Shown here: in pieces, positions 45,451 through 54,071 of the stretch
Layout of the letters: each line of letters begins with the position of its first letter
Position numbering within the stretch: the stretch's first letter is position 1
DNA from: Ferranicluibacter quercicola
GTDB lineage: Bacteria; Pseudomonadota; Alphaproteobacteria; Rhizobiales; Rhizobiaceae
NCBI RefSeq assembly: GCF_021168455.1
Contig: NZ_JAJOZR010000006.1
Span: 124,001-188,000 of the forward strand
Direction of reading: 5' to 3'
Length of the DNA stretch: 64,000 bases
Notes under the pieces: model-generated
Databases searched by the model: none
Seen by the model: only the letters and a program-made list of their open reading frames with translations
What the model was told of the DNA's origin: nothing
Translations under genes and position numbers: made by a program

Positions 45451-45894
45451 ATGGTCAAGCGGGTCAGCCTGTGGGATGCCGGGTGCCCGGTCGCGCGCGC
45501 GCTGGATGTCATCGGCGACTGGTGGTCCCTGCTCATCATCCGCGATGCCTTCGATGGCGTGCGCCGGTTCGGCGCGTTTCAGACGGGGCTCGGTATCGCC
45601 CGGGGGATGCTGGCCACGCGGTTGCGGGATCTGACGGACCGCGGCATCCTGGAGACGGCCCCGGCCTCGGACGGCAGCGCCTACCGGGAATATGTCCTGA
45701 CGGAGAAGGGGTGCGGCCTGTTCCTCGTCATCGTCGCGCTGCGCCAGTGGGGCGAAGCGCATCTCTATCGTCCGGACGATGCGATATCCGCGCTGGTGGA
45801 CGCCGAAACGGGCGCACCCGTCGCCCGGCTGGAATTGCGCGCGCAGGACGGGCGGCGTCTGGCGTGGAGCGAAACCCGTGTGGAGAAGATCTGA
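45451..45894 (+). CDS. HxlR-family transcriptional regulator
   Basis: A 147-residue winged-helix regulator of the HxlR/MarR-like type. The hallmark start is CPVARALDVIGDWWSLLIIRDAFDGVRRFGAFQ with Cys near the N-terminus, a possible redox or electrophile sensor, followed by GMLATRLRDLTDRGILE and a beta wing (YREYVLTEKG). The C-terminal part after residue 110 is a small extra domain seen in some members. The 109-base divergent gap to the MFS gene should contain the shared operator. Confidence 0.92.
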   Translation: MVKRVSLWDAGCPVARALDVIGDWWSLLIIRDAFDGVRRFGAFQTGLGIARGMLATRLRDLTDRGILETAPASDGSAYREYVLTEKGCGLFLVIVALRQWGEAHLYRPDDAISALVDAETGAPVARLELRAQDGRRLAWSETRVEKI

Positions 45895-45954
45895 CGCCGC
45901 TGCACCAAGGTTTGCAGTCCCTCGCGGTTTCCGCCAGACAGCGGCGTCGTCGCA

Positions 45955-46115
45955 TCCACGGCCCGGTCGCCGCCGGATGCCGGACGATCCCGTGATCACG
46001 CTCATCTCCGGCGGCACACGACGCCCGGTCGGCCTTCTCGCTCTCCGGCGACCTGTTCGAAACCGGCCCGACCGGCACCGATGTCAACGACCTCAGGGCG
46101 TTTCTGCTGCTCTAG
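45955..46115 (+). pseudogene. Remnant of a glycerate 2-kinase (MOFRL/TtuD-type) gene
   Basis: Two pieces of this family sit side by side in different frames. PDDPVITLISGG (about 45979-46014) resembles the N-terminal D.V..LISGGGSALL motif. Immediately after, LSGDLFETGPTGTDVNDLRAFLLL and a stop (ending 46115) matches the C-terminal end of these kinases, which normally lies several hundred residues later. So this is an internally deleted, frameshifted relic. Its neighbours are unrelated to glycerate metabolism. Confidence 0.6.
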
Positions 46116-46184
46116 GCGCGCGCCCCTCTGGAACGATATCGCGCGGGGAGGCCGGGAATGAGATGCATATGTCCCATCCGCCCG

Positions 46185-46349
46185 GTCCGACGGCGTCTGG
46201 CGTCTTTGAACGCCGGACGAGAACAGGTCATTCTGTTCCCGGCCGGTTGCCCTCCCATCCCCCTCCCGGATCGATCGCAGCCAGCCGTTCCCCTCTGGAG
46301 GTTCATCCTTCACGCCTCAAGGCCGCGGGTCACCCTGCGGCCCTTTTTT
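46185..46349 (+). ncRNA. Candidate structured RNA, unidentified
   Basis: A series of hairpins without a credible reading frame: GTCTGGCGT/ACGCCGGAC (46195-46203 with 46210-46218, one G-U), GAACAG/CTGTTC (46221-46226 with 46233-46238), a weak GAGG/CCTC pair (46298-46318), then the terminator at 46321-46349. A pyrimidine-rich stretch (CCTCCC type) lies between, as in some rhizobial anti-Shine-Dalgarno small RNAs. The promoter and 5' end are not identified. It could instead be the leader or trailer of neighbouring genes. Confidence 0.3.
46321..46349 (+). terminator. Rho-independent terminator
   Basis: A stem GGCCGC-GGG / CCC-T-GCGGCC with a 3-base loop and one bulge, followed by TTTTTT (46344-46349). 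Ends transcription coming from HxlR, the relic region or a small RNA, 68 bases before the next gene. Confidence 0.75.
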
Positions 46350-46416
46350 CAGAGGGACGGCGAGAGCCGCCGCCGGGCAGGGGCCCGGACTTTGAGGAAC
46401 ACAGGAGGAGGGTGAC

Positions 46417-46827
46417 ATGGCGACGGTAAAACTCTTAACGGATGCCGAGGCCGAAGCGGACCCGCGGGTGCAGGCCGTGTTTGCGGATATCCGCGCCGTG
46501 CGCGGCTCGGATGTCATCAACAATTTCTGGCGCGGGCTCGCCAACGATCCGGCCACGCTGGAGCGGACCTGGAACAGCCTGAAAGCGGTGATGGTTGCCC
46601 CCTCGGCGCTCGATCCGCTGACGAAGGAGTTCATCTACATCGCCGTGTCGGTCGCCAGCGGCTGCAGCTACTGCATCCACTCCCACACCGCGGCGGCGCG
46701 CGCCAAGGGCATGACGGAGGCGCAATATGGCGATCTCCTCGCCGTCATCGGCATGGCATCCCAAACCAACCGCCTCGTCACCGCCCTCGGCATCCCCGTC
46801 GACCCCGCATTCGACGTGACCGGGTGA
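46417..46827 (+). CDS. Carboxymuconolactone decarboxylase/AhpD-like protein
   Basis: A 136-residue all-helical protein with the AhpD-type redox motif C-S-Y-C-x2-H (GCSYCIHSHTAAARAKGMT), preceded by LDPLTKEFIYIAVSVAS. Such proteins act in peroxide or alkylhydroperoxide defence or as uncharacterised oxidoreductases; a true lactone decarboxylase is unlikely. AGGAGGGTGAC precedes ATG 46417. Isolated, with the terminator just upstream. Confidence 0.9.
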   Translation: MATVKLLTDAEAEADPRVQAVFADIRAVRGSDVINNFWRGLANDPATLERTWNSLKAVMVAPSALDPLTKEFIYIAVSVASGCSYCIHSHTAAARAKGMTEAQYGDLLAVIGMASQTNRLVTALGIPVDPAFDVTG

Positions 46828-47010
46828 TCCCGGTGGGGTGTTTCGGCGGGGGCAACGAACGCAAGGCCAAAGCGCACGGGGTCTCCCTCAGCACTCGTTT
46901 TGCTGCCGAACCGTTTGCTTGACGAGCCTTGTCGCCTTCAAAATCCGGCGTGACTATGCTTGCAGCACGGATACGGGCGCGCGACGAGATACGACATTGT
47001 CGCATCATTC

Positions 47011-47020
47011 TAATACCAGT
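47011..47020 (+). promoter_or_regulatory. Repeated decamer TAATACCAGT, copy 1 (putative GntR operator)
   Basis: TAATACCAGT, followed here by ATAGCT so that ATACCAGTAT is nearly symmetrical, lies about 60 bases upstream of the GntR regulator gene. The same decamer recurs before nanEK at 47826. GntR/HutC regulators commonly bind such ATACCA-type half sites. Confidence 0.45.
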
Positions 47021-47081
47021 ATAGCTCCAGAAAATTTTTTGAGGCCAGGTATCGGTCATGTGCGCAAGGTAAGGGAACAGG

Positions 47082-47828
47082 ATGGGCGAGGATTTGCTCG
47101 GGTCGATCGGGAGAGAACTGCAGGCTGCGCCTCAAGGACAGCCGCTCTACAAGCGGCTGAAGACGGCGATCGAAACCGTCATCCGCGCAAATACGGTCAA
47201 GGCCGGCGCTCTCCTGCCGGGCGAGCGGACGCTCGCGGACGCCCTGTCGCTGTCCCGCGTGACGGTCCGCAAGGCGCTCGCGCTTCTGGAGGAGGAACGG
47301 CTGCTCAATCGCCGTCACGGGTTCCGGACGGAAATCGGATCGCGCGTCGAGAAATCCCTCTCGACCCTGACCAGCTTCTCCGAGGACATTGTCGCACGGG
47401 GCCTGGTGCCCGGCTGCATATGGCTTTCCAAGGAGATAGGCCGCCCGTCACCCGCCGAGATGATGGCGCTGGGCGTTGCGGGCAACAGCCAGATCCTGCG
47501 CATGAAGCGCATCAGGACGGCTGACGACGTCGCAATCGCGGTGGAGACCTCGACGGTTCCCGTTCGCTTCATTCCCTCGGGCGACATGGTCGGCGCGTCG
47601 CTGTACGAGACGCTGGAAGCCCGTGGCTTCCTGCCGCAACGCGCCGTTCAACGCATGCGCTCGCGCGGTGCATCCGCGCAGGATGCCGTACACCTTCACT
47701 GCGAGGTGGGCGCGCCGCTGCTGATGACGGAGCGCCGGTGCTTCCTGGCCGACGGTCAGATCGTCGAGTTTTGCGAGACCCGCTACAAGGGCGAGGTCTA
47801 CGACTTCGTGTTCGAACTGCAGAGATAA
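47082..47828 (+). CDS. GntR-family regulator, HutC/UTRA type
   Basis: A 248-residue regulator: winged HTH at residues about 20-85 (PLYKRLKTAIETVIRANTVKAGALLPGERTLADALSLSRVTVRKALALLEEERLL) and a UTRA effector domain (about 95-245, ending ...GEVYDFVFELQR). UTRA relatives such as NagR/YvoA sense phosphorylated amino sugars. It lies 68 bases before the NanE-NanK gene, so ManNAc-6-P or a related sugar phosphate is a reasonable effector. ATG 47082 follows a GGGAACAGG stretch. Confidence 0.92.
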   Translation: MGEDLLGSIGRELQAAPQGQPLYKRLKTAIETVIRANTVKAGALLPGERTLADALSLSRVTVRKALALLEEERLLNRRHGFRTEIGSRVEKSLSTLTSFSEDIVARGLVPGCIWLSKEIGRPSPAEMMALGVAGNSQILRMKRIRTADDVAIAVETSTVPVRFIPSGDMVGASLYETLEARGFLPQRAVQRMRSRGASAQDAVHLHCEVGAPLLMTERRCFLADGQIVEFCETRYKGEVYDFVFELQR

Positions 47829-47835
47829 TACCAGT
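47826..47835 (+). promoter_or_regulatory. Repeated decamer TAATACCAGT, copy 2 (putative GntR operator)
   Basis: Exact second copy of the decamer at 47011. It overlaps the stop codon of the GntR gene, with CCAGTTTATGGCTGG forming a broken palindrome (47830-47844), about 60 bases before nanEK. The spacing to the downstream start is the same as for copy 1. Confidence 0.45.
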
Positions 47836-47896
47836 TTATGGCTGGTTGCCATCTGGTCTTTTCCGATTATCGTGATGCCGAACCGGAGTGTCGCGT

Positions 47897-49453
47897 GTGT
47901 TCGCCGAAGATCTGAAGAACAGCCTCATCGTCTCCTGCCAGCCGGTGCCCGATGGCCCGACGGACACGGCCGACTTTGTGGTCGGCTTTGCGAAAGCTGC
48001 CATCGATGCCGGCGCCCGGGCCTTGCGGATCGAGTCCGTGGCCTATGTCGCGGCCGTCCGGGCGGCGGTCGCCGTTCCGATCATCGGGATCGTCAAGCGC
48101 GACCTGGCCGATAGTGCCGTCCGCATCACGCCCTTTGTCGCAGATGCGGAAGCGCTGATGGCCGCGGGTGCCGACATCGTCGCTTTCGACGCGACCGACC
48201 GTCCCCGTCCGTCCTCCGTGGAGGCACTCGTGCAGGCCGTCAAGGCGCGGGGCAAGCTGACGATGGCGGATTGCGCGAGCCTCGCGGATGCAAGACGGGC
48301 GCTGGCCGCCGGCGCCGATTTCGTCGGCACAACACTGTCGGGCTATGTCGGCGGCCCGGAGCCGGTCGATCCCGATCTCGACCTGATTGCGGCCATGCGC
48401 AGGCTGACCCCCTTCGTGATTGCGGAAGGGCGCATCCGCACGACCGAACAGGCGGCGGCGGCGGCACGGGCAGGGGCCCATGCCGTGGTCGTCGGTTCCG
48501 CCATCACCCGGACGGAGCATGTCACGGCCTGGTTCCATGACGCTGTCACGTCCGCCTACCGGAGCAGGCCCGATGGCGAAAACGCGGTGCTTGCCATCGA
48601 CATCGGCGGCACAAAGACGATGGCGGCTTTGGTCGTCGAAGGCGATGTGGTCGAAGACATCACGGTTCCCACGCGACGGCAGGACGGCCCGGACACATGG
48701 CTTGCGGGCATCGCGGAGGCCACACGCTCCTGGGCGGGGCGTTACGCGCGCGTCGGTATCGCGGTTACCGGCTTCATCGAGGATGGACACTGGTCGGCTT
48801 TGAATGCCGCAACATTGAACATTCCCCATCGATATCCGCTTCTCGGCCGGGCGGCGGCCCTGTTCGGTGTGCCGGTCCTTGCCATCAACGATGCGCAGGC
48901 GGCGGCCTGGGGAGAGTTCAGGTTCGGCGCCGGGGCTGCGTCACCGTCGCGCGACGGGCACGGCAACCTGGTGTTTCTCACGATCTCGACCGGCATTGGC
49001 GGCGGCATCGTGATCAACGGCCGGCCGCTTGCCGGACTTGCCGGCCATTTCGGGCTCATCCGCGGTCCGTCTGCCGGTCAATCGCCGCTGGAGGACCTGA
49101 CCTCGGGCCGGTGGATGGCTGCAGAGGCCGCAAGGCTCGGCCATGAGGCAACGGCGGCAGAGATCTTCACATCGGCAGGGGAGGGGGCGCCCTGGGCGAA
49201 TGAGATCGTCGCGCAATCCGCTTTCCGCGCCGCAACGCTCTGCCGGGATATCCAGATGATGCTGGACCCCGGCTTGATCGTGATTGGCGGCGGCATCGGG
49301 CTTGCCGGTGGCTATATCGAGCGCATGCGCCGTGCCTTCGACGGGATGGATGCCCGCGTGACGCCCCGGCTGGTGCCGGCGCTGCTCGGCAGTCGGGCGG
49401 GCGTCGTCGGCGTCGCAAACCTTGCGGCGGAGACGTCTCAGAGACAGACCTGA
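47897..49453 (+). CDS. nanEK: Fused ManNAc-6-phosphate epimerase and ROK-family sugar kinase (NanE-NanK)
   Basis: A 518-residue fusion. Residues about 1-220 are a NanE TIM barrel (LIVSCQPVPDGP, IGIVKRDL, GADIVAFDATDRPRP, ADFVGTTLSGY, VIAEGRIRT, AHAVVVGSAITR). Residues about 230-515 are a ROK kinase (AIDIGGTKTMAAL, ISTGIGGGIVINGRPLAGLAGHFGLI). Together they phosphorylate ManNAc and epimerise it to GlcNAc-6-P. The ROK zinc motif CxCGxxGCxE is absent, replaced by a segment beginning SAGQSPLEDLTSGRW. GTG 47897 has GGAG at a proper distance; GTG 47888 overlaps that site. No sialic-acid lyase is in the window. Confidence 0.92.
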   Translation: MFAEDLKNSLIVSCQPVPDGPTDTADFVVGFAKAAIDAGARALRIESVAYVAAVRAAVAVPIIGIVKRDLADSAVRITPFVADAEALMAAGADIVAFDATDRPRPSSVEALVQAVKARGKLTMADCASLADARRALAAGADFVGTTLSGYVGGPEPVDPDLDLIAAMRRLTPFVIAEGRIRTTEQAAAAARAGAHAVVVGSAITRTEHVTAWFHDAVTSAYRSRPDGENAVLAIDIGGTKTMAALVVEGDVVEDITVPTRRQDGPDTWLAGIAEATRSWAGRYARVGIAVTGFIEDGHWSALNAATLNIPHRYPLLGRAAALFGVPVLAINDAQAAAWGEFRFGAGAASPSRDGHGNLVFLTISTGIGGGIVINGRPLAGLAGHFGLIRGPSAGQSPLEDLTSGRWMAAEAARLGHEATAAEIFTSAGEGAPWANEIVAQSAFRAATLCRDIQMMLDPGLIVIGGGIGLAGGYIERMRRAFDGMDARVTPRLVPALLGSRAGVVGVANLAAETSQRQT

Positions 49454-49489
49454 CAGGAACTTCCATCAACGATAACAAAGGGAACGTAG

Positions 49490-50821
49490 ATGACATCGAA
49501 CAGAACATGCCTATCGGCGCTTGCCATGCTTCTCGCGAGCGTCGCGCTGCCCACCACCTCGAACGCAACGGTAACGGTGCTCGGCTGGCCGGGCGGATCG
49601 GAGGAAACAGCCCTGCGCGCTGCAGTCGAAACCTATAACGGCACGTCCGGCGTGGCAGATGCCGACAAGGTGGAGCTGCTGTTCTTCAACCGCGAGGGTT
49701 TCTACGACAAGCTGCAGGCCGACATGGCTGCGGGCTCGACCGCTTTCGACATCAACCTCGTCGCAACCTACTCGATCGGGCGCTATGCCCCCTACATGGA
49801 GCCGATCGATCTCGGCAGCGAGGCCGAAAAGACGTTCGGCGATGCCGTGCTGAAGACGATGCAGTTCGACGGCAAGCAATATGGTGTGCCGACCGATCTG
49901 TCTCTGCACTTCATGTACTACCGCAAGGACCTGATGGACGCCCTGATGCAGGACGAGGCGGGCAAGAAAAAATATGCCGAGCTGTCCCAGCAGTTTCTCG
50001 GCAAGGCACTGCAACCGAAAGACCCCGATAGCTGGACCTGGGACGACTGGGCGGCAACCTCTCTCTATTTCTCCAAGCAGGTCAATTCCGAAAGCCCGGT
50101 GCGCTACGGCACCGTGCTTCAGATGAAGAACCTGCTGTTCAACATGATGGTGTTCCAGTCCCTGCCGCGCGCCTATGGGGGCGACTGGACAGACAAGGAC
50201 GGGAACGTGACGGTCGACAGCAAGGCCTACCGGACCGGGCTCGAACTCTACAAGACGCTCTACGACGCCGGCGCATCGCCGAAGGACTCGCTCAGCTACG
50301 AATATCCGGAAACGAATGCGGCCTTCAGTTCCGGCCAGGCGGCAACCGCCCTGCAATGGAATGCTGCCGCCGCCGATCTGATGAACCCGGAGATCTCTCC
50401 GGCCGTGGCCGGGGTCACCGGCATCGTCGCGCCACCCGCAGGGCCGAACGGCCGTGCCGACCATATTCACGGCCTTGGTCTCGGCCTGAACAAGAATGCC
50501 AAAAACAAGGAGGGTGCCACCCGGTTCCTGAAATGGCTGGCGACGGAAGAGGCAGCCCTCGCCTATGCCCGCAGTGGCGGTTCTCCCGCGCTCGTGCCGG
50601 AGGTGGTCGCCAAGGTTGCGGAGGCACGTCCCGATCTCGTCAAGCTGGGCGCGTTCGCCAGCAAATACGGTTACGTCATGAACGGCGCGACCTCGGCGAA
50701 CGCGCTTTCGATCTATGAGCTTCAGGCAAAGGAGTTCACCGGTTACTGGGCCGGTCAGCAAAGCCTCGACGAGGCGTTGGCAAACACCACGTCCGGAATG
50801 CAGACCCTCCTCAAGAAGTGA
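49490..50821 (+). CDS. Sugar ABC transporter binding protein 1
   Basis: A 443-residue extracytoplasmic binding protein of the sugar (MalE/UgpB-like) class. A Sec signal peptide (residues 1-26, Leu/Ala-rich, cleavage near SNA-T) precedes VTVLGWPGGSEETALRAAVETYN. The ligand-binding body includes FDGKQYGVPTDLSLHFMYYRKDLMDAL and FSSGQAATALQWNAAAADL. 36 bases after nanEK, so probably co-transcribed and likely to bind an amino sugar. No ATPase gene accompanies its permeases. Confidence 0.92.
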   Translation: MTSNRTCLSALAMLLASVALPTTSNATVTVLGWPGGSEETALRAAVETYNGTSGVADADKVELLFFNREGFYDKLQADMAAGSTAFDINLVATYSIGRYAPYMEPIDLGSEAEKTFGDAVLKTMQFDGKQYGVPTDLSLHFMYYRKDLMDALMQDEAGKKKYAELSQQFLGKALQPKDPDSWTWDDWAATSLYFSKQVNSESPVRYGTVLQMKNLLFNMMVFQSLPRAYGGDWTDKDGNVTVDSKAYRTGLELYKTLYDAGASPKDSLSYEYPETNAAFSSGQAATALQWNAAAADLMNPEISPAVAGVTGIVAPPAGPNGRADHIHGLGLGLNKNAKNKEGATRFLKWLATEEAALAYARSGGSPALVPEVVAKVAEARPDLVKLGAFASKYGYVMNGATSANALSIYELQAKEFTGYWAGQQSLDEALANTTSGMQTLLKK

Positions 50822-50829
50822 CGGCATCC

Positions 50830-50860
50830 CCCGGGCGGCGCTGTCATCGCGACGCCCGGG
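50830..50860 (+). other. GC-rich hairpin after sugar binding-protein gene 1
   Basis: Perfect 8-bp stem CCCGGGCG / CGCCCGGG with a 15-base loop, beginning 9 bases after the binding-protein stop and ending 16 bases before the permease start. No U-run. Confidence 0.68.
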
Positions 50861-50876
50861 CCGTCCATGGATCGAC

Positions 50877-51746
50877 ATGACCATTGTACGACGCTCCGAG
50901 GGACTTGGCTTTCTGACGCCGCTGGTCGGCTTTCTCCTGCTGTTCCTCGGCTTCCCCGCCATCATCAATCTGGTCTACTCCGTCTCCACGGTGACGTTCG
51001 AGACGTTGCGCGCGCCGACGATCAGCGGTTTTGGCAACTATCTCGCCGTGCTTGCAGATAGGGATTTCTGGCGGGCAACATCCTTCTCTCTCCGCTTCGG
51101 CCTGCTGACGGCCATTGCGGAATGCCTGCTCGGCCTGTTCCTGGCGGTATTCCTCGCCCCCCTTCTGACGAAGCGTCCCGTGCTGATGGCGCCGTTGATG
51201 TTGCCATTGATGGTGGCGCCGGCGATGGTCGGCCTGATGTACCGGCTGGTGCTGCATGAGTTTGCGGGGCCGGTGCCCCACTATCTCTTCGAATGGTTCG
51301 GCGACAGCCCGGCCTTTCTCGACATCAACAATGCCTTCTGGACGCTGAGTGTCGTCGAAATCCTGCAATGGACGCCATTCGCCTTCCTGCTGTTCTACAT
51401 GGCCTATGTCGCCGTACCCAACGATATCCGCGAGGCCGCCGCTCTCGACGGCGCTTCGGGCTGGAAGGTGCTCTGGCTCATCGAACTGCCTCTGATGCTG
51501 CCGACGCTCGTCATCGCCGTCTTCATCCGGTTTATCGACGGCTTTCGCGTGTTCGACAATGTCTACGCCCTGACCGGCAGCGGCGCTGGCGGCTCGACGA
51601 TGTCGTTATCGATCTACATCTACCAGGCCTTCTTCAAGCAAGGGGCGATCGGCAAGGCCGTGGCTGCATCCGTGGTGCTGTTTCTGGCCTCGCTCGCCGT
51701 CCTTTCCATGCTGAACTGGCTGGCCAGCCAGCGGCGCAGGAGATAG
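50877..51746 (+). CDS. Sugar ABC permease 1A (MalF/UgpA-like)
   Basis: A 289-residue inner-membrane permease with six helices. The EAA-loop for ATPase contact reads DIREAAALDGASGWKVLWLIELPLMLPTL (residues about 180-208), and GFRVFDNVYALTGSGAGGSTMSLSIYIYQ is the typical C-terminal block. ATG 50877 is the best start; the frame is open into the previous gene. The partner permease begins 3 bases after the stop. Confidence 0.93.
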   Translation: MTIVRRSEGLGFLTPLVGFLLLFLGFPAIINLVYSVSTVTFETLRAPTISGFGNYLAVLADRDFWRATSFSLRFGLLTAIAECLLGLFLAVFLAPLLTKRPVLMAPLMLPLMVAPAMVGLMYRLVLHEFAGPVPHYLFEWFGDSPAFLDINNAFWTLSVVEILQWTPFAFLLFYMAYVAVPNDIREAAALDGASGWKVLWLIELPLMLPTLVIAVFIRFIDGFRVFDNVYALTGSGAGGSTMSLSIYIYQAFFKQGAIGKAVAASVVLFLASLAVLSMLNWLASQRRRR

Positions 51747-51749
51747 ACC

Positions 51750-52571
51750 ATGATGAAAACCTTGCGCTGGATCGTCTTTGTCATTGCCGTTCTCGCGATG
51801 AATTTTCCCATCATCGTCACACTCGTCACGTCGTTCAAAAGCGCGCGCGAACTGTCGGTCAATCCCGGCCTCTGGATCGGCCAGCCGACGATCGAGAACT
51901 ATCTGCGGATCCTCACGCAGACGGACCGGTTCAATATCTATGCCTATCTGTGGAACAGCACCGTCGCCGCATTGATCGGGACGGGCCTGGCCATCCTGCT
52001 CGCGTTTCCCGCTGCCTATGCGATTGCCAAAAGCGATGTCGGACGGCGGACGCTCCTGCCGATTGTCATCAACCTGCGCGCCGTACCGCTGATCATCTTC
52101 GCGATCCCGCTCTACATGATGTATCAGTGGCTTGGACTGCTCGACACCCAGCTCGGCCTCGGGCTGATCCTCACCATCGTCAACATACCGCTGGCGCTCG
52201 TGATCCTCGTTGATGCCATTTCCGACGTTCCGCTTGAGCTTGACGAGGCGGCGAGGATGGACGGTGCCAGTTCCTGGCAGATCATGACACGGATCGTTCG
52301 TCCCGTCGTCCGCCCAGCGCTCGTGACGACCTTCATTTTCGGGTTCATCACGGCGTGGAACGAATTTCTCTTCGGTTTGATGCTGACCACCAGCCGAGCC
52401 GTTCCTGCAACCGTCGGCGCGTCGTTCTTCTTCGCGGCCAGCGGTGGCGGCGTTCAGTGGGGAACAGCCTCTGCCGTCATGGTCCTTGGTGCCTTGCCAC
52501 CCGTTCTCCTCGGACTGGTCATGTACCGTCAGATTTCCGGCTCGATGATGGCGGGCGCGGTCAAAGGGTAG
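51750..52571 (+). CDS. Sugar ABC permease 1B (MalG/UgpE-like)
   Basis: A 273-residue, six-helix permease. The EAA loop ELDEAARMDGASSWQIMTRIVRPVVRPAL is followed by FIFGFITAWNEFLFGLMLT, both standard for the MalG group. It ends the first sugar transporter set and is convergent with the ROK regulator (56 bases apart). The ATPase at 58633-59796 probably serves it. Confidence 0.93.
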   Translation: MMKTLRWIVFVIAVLAMNFPIIVTLVTSFKSARELSVNPGLWIGQPTIENYLRILTQTDRFNIYAYLWNSTVAALIGTGLAILLAFPAAYAIAKSDVGRRTLLPIVINLRAVPLIIFAIPLYMMYQWLGLLDTQLGLGLILTIVNIPLALVILVDAISDVPLELDEAARMDGASSWQIMTRIVRPVVRPALVTTFIFGFITAWNEFLFGLMLTTSRAVPATVGASFFFAASGGGVQWGTASAVMVLGALPPVLLGLVMYRQISGSMMAGAVKG

Positions 52572-52627
52572 CGTGGATCTGCATCGTTCCAACGCGACGG
52601 ATAGGCGCATCCCGCGCGGGGCGCCGT

Positions 52628-53905
52628 TTAAATCTTCAGCTTCAGATGTTCTGAAACCACGAGCCCGGCCGCCCCTCGCAAGGCGGTATGGCCTTCGCCG
52701 AGGCCGTTGCTGACGATGGTGATGTCCTGGTTGGGACGTGTGAGGACGAAGCTGCGCACATGGCGTTCGATGGCGCTCGACAGACCTGCCCCACCGGTCG
52801 CGGCGTCACCGTGCAGGATGTAGAAATTGAGCGACAGCGTCTGCTGCAGGTTGGCGATGCCGACGGCGATGTTGCGGGCGTAGCGGTCGAGCAGGCTTTC
52901 GGCGCGCGACCCGCCGCCTTCGGCCTCGGCGACCAGACGTGCGCTTGTCACCGTGTCGGGCCTGTCCAGACCGAGCCTCTCCGCTTCGCGTCTCAGCCAG
53001 GAGAGGGTGGCGATCGTTTCCCAGCAGCCTTGCTTGCCGCAATTGCAGGCATGTCCGTCGAGCTGAACGACGGTGTGCCCGAGTTCGCCACCGGACCCGG
53101 CAAGACCGCGATAGACCTGGCCGTTGATGTAATAGGCGCCGCCGAGAACCTCGCCGGTGTAGATGGCGGCGAAATTCTGTTGTCCGCGCCCTGGCCCGAA
53201 CCATCGGTCGCCGACCAGAAGCGCGCGGGGATGGTGGTCGATGACGACGGGCAAGCCGAAATGTGTGCCCAGAATGTCGGTGATCGGAAGACCCGTCAGG
53301 ACGGGTGCCAGACTGACGGTCACGATCACGCCCCTGTCGCTGTCGATCATGCCGCCGGCAGCGATGCCAATGCCGAACGGCGGCTGCGCCGCTTGTTCGA
53401 GCGACCGCGCCAGCGTTTCCGTGAGAATCCGTTTGAAGGCCTCGACGTCGCCGTTCACATCGAAGGTCGCCTTTTCGAGCGCGGAGATTTCGCCCGTCAG
53501 GGTGACAAGACAGGTCTGGATTCTGCCGGGAAGCAGAAGAACGGCAGCGAGCATCGGCGCATCGCGGTTGAAGAACAGAGGCCGCGCGGGTTTTCCGCCC
53601 TGGACGGCCGGACGTGCGGCCTTGCCTTCGACCAGAAGCTTTTCCTCGATCATCGGCTGGACGATGCCGGTCACGGTCGTCCTGTTGACGCCAGCCTTGC
53701 GCGCAAGATCGGCCCGGCTCGTCGGACCGTTGTCGTAGAGCGCCTGGAGAATGCGGCCCCGGTTGATGGCACCAATATCCGACGGGGAAACCAGCATCAT
53801 GGCGGTCGATGACGCGCCCTCGGCGCCAGGTTCGGTTCTGCCGCTGTCCGACTTCGTCGCCCGCAGGCCGCTCAAGGTGTTCCTGTTGTGAAGATCAGAG
53901 ACCAC
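52628..53905 (-). CDS. ROK-family transcriptional repressor
   Basis: A 425-residue NagC/XylR-type repressor. The N-terminal winged HTH (INRGRILQALYDNGPTSRADLARKAGVNRTTVTGIVQPMIEE, residues about 48-90) precedes a ROK sugar-binding domain with the zinc motif C-N-C-G-K-Q-G-C-W-E and GLAGSGGELGHTVVQLDG. The usual kinase phosphate loop is altered, as expected for a regulator. GTG 53905 follows AGGAAAG at 5 bases; ATG 53799 is a shorter alternative. Divergent from the second sugar transporter; it probably binds the inverted repeat at 54072-54090. Confidence 0.92.
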   Translation of the reverse strand: MVSDLHNRNTLSGLRATKSDSGRTEPGAEGASSTAMMLVSPSDIGAINRGRILQALYDNGPTSRADLARKAGVNRTTVTGIVQPMIEEKLLVEGKAARPAVQGGKPARPLFFNRDAPMLAAVLLLPGRIQTCLVTLTGEISALEKATFDVNGDVEAFKRILTETLARSLEQAAQPPFGIGIAAGGMIDSDRGVIVTVSLAPVLTGLPITDILGTHFGLPVVIDHHPRALLVGDRWFGPGRGQQNFAAIYTGEVLGGAYYINGQVYRGLAGSGGELGHTVVQLDGHACNCGKQGCWETIATLSWLRREAERLGLDRPDTVTSARLVAEAEGGGSRAESLLDRYARNIAVGIANLQQTLSLNFYILHGDAATGGAGLSSAIERHVRSFVLTRPNQDITIVSNGLGEGHTALRGAAGLVVSEHLKLKI

Positions 53906-54071
53906 GGCATCTTTCCTGTTCAATCGGTACGGACCCGGAGCATCGTGCCATTCGTGTCGTCTTATCATGCGCGTCGTTGATGGAAACCGCTTCCGCCTTT
54001 TCTCTGCAGACCCATGCATGGCGGCGCACAAAATTCTCGGCTCACATCGTCGCGATTGACACGTAGCATAA

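Noticed and set aside
52688..53812. A 374-codon plus-strand frame across the ROK repressor.
   Set aside because: Antisense shadow; the minus frame contains the HTH and the zinc cysteine motif.
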